From Spirochaetia bacterium (GTDB taxonomy: Bacteria > Spirochaetota > Leptospirae > Leptospirales > Leptonemataceae), in assembly GCA_016195395.1 (NCBI GenBank), contig JACPZR010000192.1:1-11738 (forward strand): 11,738 bases of DNA, read 5' to 3'. Positions within the stretch are counted from its first letter, which is position 1; each line of letters opens with the position of its first letter. The notes beneath the pieces are model-generated. The model worked only from the letters and a program-made list of their open reading frames with translations. It searched no databases and was not told the origin of the DNA. Below are positions 7,023-11,738 of this stretch, one piece after another. Position numbers and translations under genes: made by a program.

Positions 7023-8147
7023 TCAGCGGCCCGGCCTGAGCGCCGCCCACCAATCACTGGACGCAAAAGGCGCATCCGCATCCACAATCTCTCCCGGTTT
7101 GGGGGTCACGAGATCGATTTTCATTTCTGCGGCTTTGGCCTGCGCTCGACGGATCGGTTCGTCCCAGTCATGGATGGCAAGATTGAAAGTCCCCCAATGG
7201 ACCGGAAGCATCCGCTTTCCCCGGACAGCCGCGTGCGATGCAACGGCGTCCTCGGGGTTCATGTGGATTCCTTCCCAAGTAACATCGTAGGCGCCGATCT
7301 TCACGGACGTCAGGTCAAAGGGACCCAGCTTCTTTCCAATCTCCGCAAAGTGTCCGCTGAACCCGGTATCCCCGCTGTGGAAAAAACGATGCTTGGGACC
7401 AATGACGCTCCACGAAGACCAGAGCGTAGAATTCCGGTTGAACAACCCCCGTCCCGAGTAATGGACCGCGGGCGTGCAGACGAATTGAACGCCCCGCACG
7501 TTTCCGCTCTCCCACCAATCGAGTTCGACGATCTGCTTGGCCGGCACGCGCCACGCCTCCAGATGCGACCCCACACCCAGTGGAACAAAAAACACGGTGC
7601 CGGTCTCCGCAAGAAATCGGACAGTCTTCATATCGAGGTGGTCGTAGTGATCGTGGGAAATCACGACGGCGTCAATCTTCGGCAGGTCTTTCAGTGCGAT
7701 GGGCGGCGCAAAGAATCGCACGGGGCCCAGATGATCCAATGGGGAGGCGCGCTCGGAGAGGATTGGATCCGTAAAGAAACGCACCCCGTCGATCTCTACC
7801 ATCACAGACGCATGGCCAAACCAAACCGCGCGGAGCCCGACCGAAGGCGGATTGGAAAAACGGGAAGGCTCAGGAAACACCGGTTGGATGGGAAGTTCGG
7901 GAACTCTCTGCTCGGAGCCAAAGAGCTGCCGACGCGTCATGGACCAAAATGTGCCCGGCACAAGCGTAGGAACAAACGGTTGATTCGCAAATTCGCCGTC
8001 ATGATACATGGCTGAAGCGCGCATCTTTTCTGTGATCGGTCCCCTGGGCGTTCCGCCAAAGGAGGCCATGCAGTGCGTGTCTCCCAGAAGGCCCGCCGTT
8101 CCCGCAATGATCACGATTCCCGCGACGATGCTTTTTCGTTTTGCCAA
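7023..8147 (-). CDS. MBL-fold metallo-hydrolase, NAPE-PLD/RomA/UlaG-like
   Basis: A 374-residue metallo-beta-lactamase-fold hydrolase. After an N-terminal hydrophobic segment (about 7-22), the region around MYHDGEFANQPF (47-58) resembles the N-terminal extension of bacterial N-acyl-phosphatidylethanolamine phospholipase D-like proteins. The zinc site is complete: SHDHYDH (164-170), His229 in PAVHYSGRG, Asp260 in HSGDTGFS and His317 in PVHWGTF; GIHMNPEDA (293-301) is another family hallmark. By homology it may cleave a phosphodiester in a lipid such as N-acyl-PE, but the substrate cannot be told from sequence. The N-terminus could be a membrane anchor or signal peptide; Cys26 is preceded by GDTH, which is not a good lipobox. 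The start codon is TTG with GAGGG about eight bases before it. It is the last gene of a three-gene unit, 24 bases after the NYN ribonuclease. Confidence 0.88.
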   Translation of the reverse strand: MAKRKSIVAGIVIIAGTAGLLGDTHCMASFGGTPRGPITEKMRASAMYHDGEFANQPFVPTLVPGTFWSMTRRQLFGSEQRVPELPIQPVFPEPSRFSNPPSVGLRAVWFGHASVMVEIDGVRFFTDPILSERASPLDHLGPVRFFAPPIALKDLPKIDAVVISHDHYDHLDMKTVRFLAETGTVFFVPLGVGSHLEAWRVPAKQIVELDWWESGNVRGVQFVCTPAVHYSGRGLFNRNSTLWSSWSVIGPKHRFFHSGDTGFSGHFAEIGKKLGPFDLTSVKIGAYDVTWEGIHMNPEDAVASHAAVRGKRMLPVHWGTFNLAIHDWDEPIRRAQAKAAEMKIDLVTPKPGEIVDADAPFASSDWWAALRPGR

Positions 8148-8171
8148 AACCTTACCCTCAGTCCCTTTGTT

Positions 8172-8675
8172 TCAGTCTTTCTTTCGTTTCTTGAACATGT
8201 CCGCCCAAAAGGCCAGCTCCTTGGCCGACAAGGCGGCGCCGCCGGTCTTCTGAACCGGGTCGTCGTTCTTGGCGCGTATGGCTGCCGTCATGGCTTTCGC
8301 GAATTCTTCAGATGTCTGCGTGTGACATTTCTTGCGTCTGGCAAAGTCGCTCACCGCTTTGTCTGAACTCACCACCCACACTTCTCCGGGACTGGGACAG
8401 GTTTTGATGAACTGTTGGATCAAGAAGTCCGCGCTCAGTTCTTTGCTGTAGTAAACGTGCATTCCAGAGACGTCTTCTGCGTCTGTGTCGTCGCCCTGCT
8501 TTTTCTTGCCGTCAAAGAACACGTGAACCTGCGGGGGCTTGCGCGACGCTCCGCGGTATTCGTGCAGATACTCCAAGAGTCCGCGCATGGCCGTTTCCAA
8601 ACGCCGCGCATGCATGTGGTCTTCCAAGTGCCCCACCTTGTAGAGCAGGTTGAACCCATCCACAACAAGTATCAT
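8172..8675 (-). CDS. YacP/Rae1-like NYN-domain ribonuclease
   Basis: A 167-residue cytoplasmic protein of the NYN (PIN-like) nuclease fold. The first strand ILVVDGFNLLY (2-12) carries the catalytic aspartate and asparagine. VHVFFDGK (50-57), a SADFLIQQFI helix (81-90) and VWVVSSDKAVSDFARR (99-114) supply the remaining conserved acidic and structural positions. The C-terminal tail is lysine-rich (MFKKRKKD). B. subtilis YacP (Rae1) is a ribosome-associated endoribonuclease cutting mRNA during translation; the same role here is inference from family. Its ATG overlaps the stop of the preceding UPF0306 gene (ATGA, 8672-8675), so the two are translated together. Confidence 0.85.
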   Translation of the reverse strand: MILVVDGFNLLYKVGHLEDHMHARRLETAMRGLLEYLHEYRGASRKPPQVHVFFDGKKKQGDDTDAEDVSGMHVYYSKELSADFLIQQFIKTCPSPGEVWVVSSDKAVSDFARRKKCHTQTSEEFAKAMTAAIRAKNDDPVQKTGGAALSAKELAFWADMFKKRKKD

Positions 8676-9112
8676 CGCTGCCAGATCCTCTTGTGCGCAA
8701 ATGATATTCTGTTGTCAGTGTATTTCAGAAAGTCGATCTCCAGCCGCCAAAGAGGCGCTCCAATGCTCATGATTTCAGGAAACGCAGTCGTATAACGTTC
8801 AACCGCGTTGCTGTCAAGCGCGGCGGATACAACTCTTCCGGTACACTGCACGCCTTGGATCTGAGCGACGCTCCGCGTGTCGACATACACGGCTCCTGCG
8901 GCCCGCGCATTTTCGGCGGCTTCAACCATGTGCCGGGTCTCCGGGGAAGAGGCAAACACGAGCGCCGGTACTCCCGCATTCAGGAAGATGTAGAATAATG
9001 GGGCGGAGTACGGCTGGCCCTGGTGTTCCGTAGAGAGTACAAAAATGTGCCTTGATTCCAGAAATGAGACGATATCCGCGTCCAACGCCTTCAGAGACAT
9101 ATTCATTGACAT
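8672..9112 (-). CDS. YhbP-like UPF0306 protein (PPOx/FMN-binding split-barrel fold)
   Basis: A 146-residue protein matching the pyridoxamine-phosphate-oxidase-like UPF0306 (E. coli YhbP) family in length and pattern. The N-terminal HIFVLSTEHQGQPYSAPLFY (21-40) is the first strands of the split barrel. SPETRHM (56-62), QGVQCTGRV (86-94), a tyrosine/FPE helix, and the closing APLWRLEIDFLKYTDN followed by the C-terminal KRIW are the YhbP-type C-terminal signature. Members may bind FMN or a related cofactor, but no reaction is established. ATG codons at 9112, 9106 and 9100 are all possible starts; none has a strong Shine-Dalgarno sequence. It is the first gene of the unit with the NYN ribonuclease (four-base overlap) and diverges from the SH3 protein gene with under 30 bases between starts. 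Confidence 0.82.
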   Translation of the reverse strand: MSMNMSLKALDADIVSFLESRHIFVLSTEHQGQPYSAPLFYIFLNAGVPALVFASSPETRHMVEAAENARAAGAVYVDTRSVAQIQGVQCTGRVVSAALDSNAVERYTTAFPEIMSIGAPLWRLEIDFLKYTDNRISFAHKRIWQR

Positions 9113-9134
9113 AGCTGCCAGGCGGACGGATTCT
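9106..9134 (+). promoter_or_regulatory. Possible promoter of the SH3 protein-hemJ operon
   Basis: A perfect TTGACA (9106-9111) is followed after 17 bases by GATTCT (9129-9134), which matches only 3 of 6 positions of the -10 consensus. Transcription would start around 9141, at the predicted GTG start codon itself. The -35 box lies inside the first codons of the divergent UPF0306 gene. Visual match only. Confidence 0.35.
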
Positions 9135-9140
9135 GTCTCC

Positions 9141-9932
9141 GTGCTTCAGCGTCCTTTGATCGTACTTGGTATCCTCTGTCTTGCTTTTTTTGCGCTATGT
9201 AAGAAGGAACAGAAACAGAAACCCCTGGGCAACTATGAAGTCACAGGGTCAGGGGTGCGGATTCGCACAGAACCCGCCGTCAGCGGAAAGGTTCTGGGTC
9301 AGCTCACAAAAGGGGACCGCGTAGCCGTCCTCACAGAAGGAAACAAAGACGAAACCATCGGCGGCAAGACAGCCCGCTGGATGAAGATCCAGACAGGAGA
9401 CGGCCGGGTGGGCTGGATCTTCGGGGCCTTTGTCAAGAAGATGGAAGACGGGCAGGGACCGCAGGCCGGCTGCCTCTCCATGGACGCAAAGATCTTCCCG
9501 TCGGAATTCAAAGGCGGGTGGGTAGGCGCCTCAGGCTTTGACCAGCCGCCCAGAACTGTTTTCTATCCGGACGGCCGCGCCGAGATTGTATACGATTTTC
9601 ACCGGGGCATCATGAATGCTTCGTGGAAGAAGCAGGGTTCTGCCATCGTCGTCACCGGAGCGTATCAGGACATCGAGTGTGAAATCGCCTGCATGGGCTG
9701 TTATCCGGAAGAGGAATGCGGCAAATGTGAAGCAAAGTGCAGCGATGAAAGAAAGAAGAAGTACGGAAAGGCAGACGTTGTCTTTGATGTGCAGGCACAG
9801 TATACAATGAAGAATTCTTCCGTGTTGAGCGCTGCTGCGGGCACGGAGCGTTCGCCGTCCGGCAAGCCGTCAAAATTTCTGGACGATCACAGCGAGCGGG
9901 ACGAAGGCTGTATGAGGGCATTACCACAATGA
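9141..9932 (+). CDS. SH3-domain envelope protein with symmetric six-cysteine cluster (possible lipoprotein)
   Basis: A 263-residue protein if started at GTG 9141, where a short signal-like segment begins. The frame is open further upstream, but a start at 9045 would run antisense through the UPF0306 gene. The hydrophobic segment (5-19) ends at Cys20 followed by KKEQKQK, which suggests a lipoprotein. However, leucine at -1 is an unusual lipobox, so it may simply be membrane-anchored. A bacterial SH3 domain follows (about 31-100: GVRIRTEPAVSGKVL, GDRVAVL, RWMKIQTGDGRVGWIFGAFV), a fold that often binds peptidoglycan. The C-terminal half is not recognised; it resembles a small beta-rich module (TVFYPDGRAEIVYDF) and holds six cysteines at 180, 184, 187, 193, 196 and 200. 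The stop overlaps the hemJ start by ATGA (9929-9932), so the two are translationally coupled. Confidence 0.75.
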   Translation: MLQRPLIVLGILCLAFFALCKKEQKQKPLGNYEVTGSGVRIRTEPAVSGKVLGQLTKGDRVAVLTEGNKDETIGGKTARWMKIQTGDGRVGWIFGAFVKKMEDGQGPQAGCLSMDAKIFPSEFKGGWVGASGFDQPPRTVFYPDGRAEIVYDFHRGIMNASWKKQGSAIVVTGAYQDIECEIACMGCYPEEECGKCEAKCSDERKKKYGKADVVFDVQAQYTMKNSSVLSAAAGTERSPSGKPSKFLDDHSERDEGCMRALPQ

Positions 9933-10357
9933 TTTTCTTCTGGCTTAAAGCGTTCCATTTCGTGGGCATGATCAGCTGGTTTGCCGGGATGTTTTACATC
10001 TGGCGGCTTTTCGTCTACAATGCCATGTCTGAATCAGCGGACGTGAAAGCGCAGCTCAACGTCATGGCATCCAAGCTCTACCGCATCATCATGATGCCGG
10101 CCATGATCGTAACACTTGTCTGCGGGGGCACAATGGTTGCTATGCGCTGGGAAGCCTATTCGCAGGTCATGTGGATCTGGTTTAAGGTCTTCTTTGTGGG
10201 CGTGTTGGTTGGTTTTCATTTCCTGGCCAACTGGTTCCGATTGATGCTGGAGAAGGGCGAACATCCGTTCTCGCACAAAACCTTCCGCTACCTGAACGAG
10301 GTTCCTACCATCTGCATGTTCCTGATCGTATTCCTGGCCGTGTTTAAGCCGTTCTGA
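9929..10357 (+). CDS. hemJ: Protoporphyrinogen IX oxidase HemJ
   Basis: A 142-residue integral membrane protein matching HemJ (UPF0093) in length and pattern. HemJ oxidises protoporphyrinogen IX to protoporphyrin IX, the penultimate step of haem synthesis, in the inner membrane. Four membrane segments are visible (about 5-27, 53-72, 82-101 and 126-141). His10 in LKAFHFVGMISWFAGMFY corresponds to the family's essential haem-ligand histidine, and RLFVYNA (26-32), KLYRIIMMPAM (49-59), WFKVFF (84-89) and RYLNEVP (120-126) are further hallmarks. GAGGG at 9914-9918 precedes the ATG by ten bases, inside the end of the SH3 protein gene, whose stop overlaps this start. No other haem gene is in the window. 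The gene converges on the acyltransferase with a 22-base gap and no obvious terminator. Confidence 0.93.
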   Translation: MIFFWLKAFHFVGMISWFAGMFYIWRLFVYNAMSESADVKAQLNVMASKLYRIIMMPAMIVTLVCGGTMVAMRWEAYSQVMWIWFKVFFVGVLVGFHFLANWFRLMLEKGEHPFSHKTFRYLNEVPTICMFLIVFLAVFKPF

Positions 10358-10379
10358 CTGCGGCAGCTGGTGAGAAACG

Positions 10380-11438
10380 TTATACGTGGAGGCGCCAGCC
10401 TGCACGGTCCAGTAGATAGCCCGCCCCGGCTGTAATTGCTGTGAAGGCCACGGCAAATGCCAGTGAACCCATCTCCGGCTGCGACCATTCAAAGAGCGCT
10501 TTCACGATGTGCGCTTTCGCCGGCACACCTCCAATCAAAAACAACTGAAGCGCTTTCGCCGCGGCCACAGAAAGAACATAGAGTGTGAGGGCGTTTCGTC
10601 CCAAACTTTCCAAGAGCCTGTTCCCGGAGGCAAAAGCGTGGACCACGGCAAAGAGCGCGGCACAAAAGGCGGCGCTCAAAAGAACGTACGAAGGCGTCCA
10701 AAGGTTCTTGTTCACCGGGATGAAAGGCGCCAATGCCAAGGCCGCGCAGGCCAGAAGAAACCCAGCGATAGAAAGAAAGACAGCGCCGCGGCGGAATGGC
10801 AGGACCACCCATCGCCCCATCAAAGATCCAATCAGAGTTGTGGCGATCGCGGGGAGTGTGGAGACCACGCCCTCGGGATCCCATGTCTTCGAGTAGCTCC
10901 ACAGGTGTCCCGGCATCAAAAACGCGTCCATCGCGCCGGCGGCATTTGACGAAAGCGCCCACGGGTCTCCGGGACTGTGCGGCCCCGCAAGCATGATCCA
11001 GACATACGCACCCAAAACCGCAACGAGTGCCGCCGCCTCCCAGACTGCGCTCCGCAGACGAGACACAAGAGTGACGACAGCGGAACAGATCGCAATACGC
11101 TGTAGGACGCCGGGAATCCGGAGGTGCAGAACGTCAAACGACGGAATCAGATGAAAGAAAAGACCCAGGCCAAAGAGAATCAGAAACCGCGGCAGAATCG
11201 CCTTTCCGGGCTTCCCGGTCCGCATGCGGCGCTCTTCAGACAAAAAAACTGACAACCCTGCGGTCCACAGAAATGCAGGGAAAACAAAATCCGCGAGGGT
11301 ATAGCCATGCCATGCTGCATGACGAAGGGGCGGAAATATGTGGGTCCACGAACCGGGATTGTTGACGAGAACCATCAGAGCGATCACTGCGCCGCGGAAC
11401 CAGTCTACTGACGTTATGCGTTCTTGACTGACACCCAT
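10380..11438 (-). CDS. NagX/HGSNAT-like membrane acyltransferase (DUF5009/DUF1624 family)
   Basis: A 352-residue multi-pass membrane protein of the heparan-alpha-glucosaminide N-acetyltransferase-like family, which transfers acyl groups from cytoplasmic acetyl-CoA across the membrane to a sugar. Family motifs in order: RITSVDWFRG (7-16), LRHAAWHGYTLADFVFPAF (38-56, containing the conserved histidine next to the membrane), LRIPGVLQRIA (106-116), WDPEGVVSTLPAI (186-198), NKNLWTPSYVLL (243-254) and LESLGRNALTLYVLS (276-290). About ten membrane segments are expected. The bacterial acceptor could be an amino sugar from peptidoglycan or an envelope glycan; the sequence does not say which. The ATG (11436-11438) shares one base with the stop of the upstream phosphatase gene (TGATG), so they are translationally coupled. 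Confidence 0.88.
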   Translation of the reverse strand: MGVSQERITSVDWFRGAVIALMVLVNNPGSWTHIFPPLRHAAWHGYTLADFVFPAFLWTAGLSVFLSEERRMRTGKPGKAILPRFLILFGLGLFFHLIPSFDVLHLRIPGVLQRIAICSAVVTLVSRLRSAVWEAAALVAVLGAYVWIMLAGPHSPGDPWALSSNAAGAMDAFLMPGHLWSYSKTWDPEGVVSTLPAIATTLIGSLMGRWVVLPFRRGAVFLSIAGFLLACAALALAPFIPVNKNLWTPSYVLLSAAFCAALFAVVHAFASGNRLLESLGRNALTLYVLSVAAAKALQLFLIGGVPAKAHIVKALFEWSQPEMGSLAFAVAFTAITAGAGYLLDRAGWRLHV

Positions 11439-11738
11439 CAGCTCGCAGCCGGCTGCGTCTTGGACTCGGCAGCTCCATGCAGTGGTCCGGCCGGGTTCTG
11501 CGCCGTATCCGGCACTTCGATGCAGACCACGGCCAAATCATCAGGGAGAACGTCCGTCTTTGCGTGCTCTTTCCGGTACTCCAAAACACTGTTCAGGGCG
11601 TCTTGGACTGTCCGTCCGCTGGATTTCCGCATGGCATTGCTCACGCGGTCCAGCGAAAGCGGCTCGCCTGCGGGATTGAAACTTTCCAGGAGGCAGTCTG
11701 TGAACATCAAGAGGCGGTCTCCGGGCTTCAGCGCTATC
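11438..11738 (-). CDS. SpoIIE-family (PP2C-like) phosphatase, C-terminal part (cut by window)
   Basis: Only about the last 100 codons are present; the frame is open to the window edge, so the in-frame TTG/ATG near 11708 are not starts. The fragment begins with ALKPGDRLLMFTDCLLESF, the LxPGDxLxxxTDG motif of SpoIIE/PP2C phosphatases, with cysteine in place of the usual glycine after the metal-binding aspartate. A helical stretch follows, then LPDDLAVVCIEV, which is the family's terminal DD motif with its metal-binding aspartate. A tail of 23 residues rich in Ala, Pro and Gln ends the protein. It likely acts, like other members, on STAS-type antagonists or another phosphoprotein. It overlaps the downstream acyltransferase by one base. 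N-terminal sensor domains cannot be judged. Confidence 0.8.
   Translation of the reverse strand, partial: IALKPGDRLLMFTDCLLESFNPAGEPLSLDRVSNAMRKSSGRTVQDALNSVLEYRKEHAKTDVLPDDLAVVCIEVPDTAQNPAGPLHGAAESKTQPAAS

Noticed and set aside
7170..8015. Long + strand open frame antisense to the MBL hydrolase
   Set aside because: The opposite strand encodes a full metallo-hydrolase with all zinc ligands; the antisense product has no recognisable features and is rich in Arg/Pro as expected of a shadow frame.
9045..9140. Longer start for the SH3 protein at 9045
   Set aside because: It would run antisense through the start of the UPF0306 gene and put a polar 32-residue stretch before the hydrophobic signal segment.
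5796..10386. Recurring AACGTTAT near 5797, 5905 and 10376
   Set aside because: Short, partly palindromic and partly made by stop codons of minus-strand genes; expected by chance.

Overview
The window is a gene-dense, moderately GC-rich (mid-50s % by eye) stretch of bacterial chromosome with no rRNA, tRNA, CRISPR array or mobile element that I can see. Gene ends overlap by 1-4 bases at several places, and the longest gap between genes is about 220 bases. The organism is probably a Gram-negative-type bacterium. A membrane-anchored SpoIIE/PP2C phosphatase with a TPR tail, a second SpoIIE-type phosphatase, a possible SH3 lipoprotein and HemJ together resemble Leptospira/Leptonema/Turneriella-type spirochaetes. 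That taxonomic guess is inference from family content only.

Left part (1-2542, + strand): a MoxR/CbbQ-type AAA+ ATPase, cut by the window edge, overlaps by four bases a 422-residue protein with the landmark motifs of the TraB/ChaN/DUF5682-like superfamily. An unrecognised small gene with an unclear start codon follows. MoxR ATPases act as chaperones or activators with partner genes, so these three are probably one functional unit.

Centre-left (2544-6804, - strand): transcribed right to left are a secreted triacylglycerol lipase with its own Rho-independent terminator, a 768-residue integral-membrane SpoIIE phosphatase with HAMP-like, coiled-coil, PP2C and TPR parts, and an exported protein of unknown function.

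Centre-right (7023-9112, - strand): a compact three-gene unit encodes a YhbP/UPF0306 (PPOx-fold) protein, a YacP/Rae1-like NYN ribonuclease and a NAPE-PLD/RomA-type metallo-beta-lactamase-fold hydrolase. The first two overlap by ATGA and the third follows after 24 bases.

Right part: diverging from that unit on the + strand are an SH3-domain envelope protein with a mirror-symmetric six-cysteine cluster and, overlapping it by ATGA, HemJ (protoporphyrinogen IX oxidase). On the - strand, converging on hemJ, are the C-terminal end of a second SpoIIE-type phosphatase (cut by the window edge) and a NagX/HGSNAT-like membrane acyltransferase whose start codon overlaps the phosphatase stop.

The points most worth following are the MoxR/TraB-like pair with its odd third gene, the symmetric cysteine cluster coupled to hemJ, and the phosphatase/acyltransferase pair.
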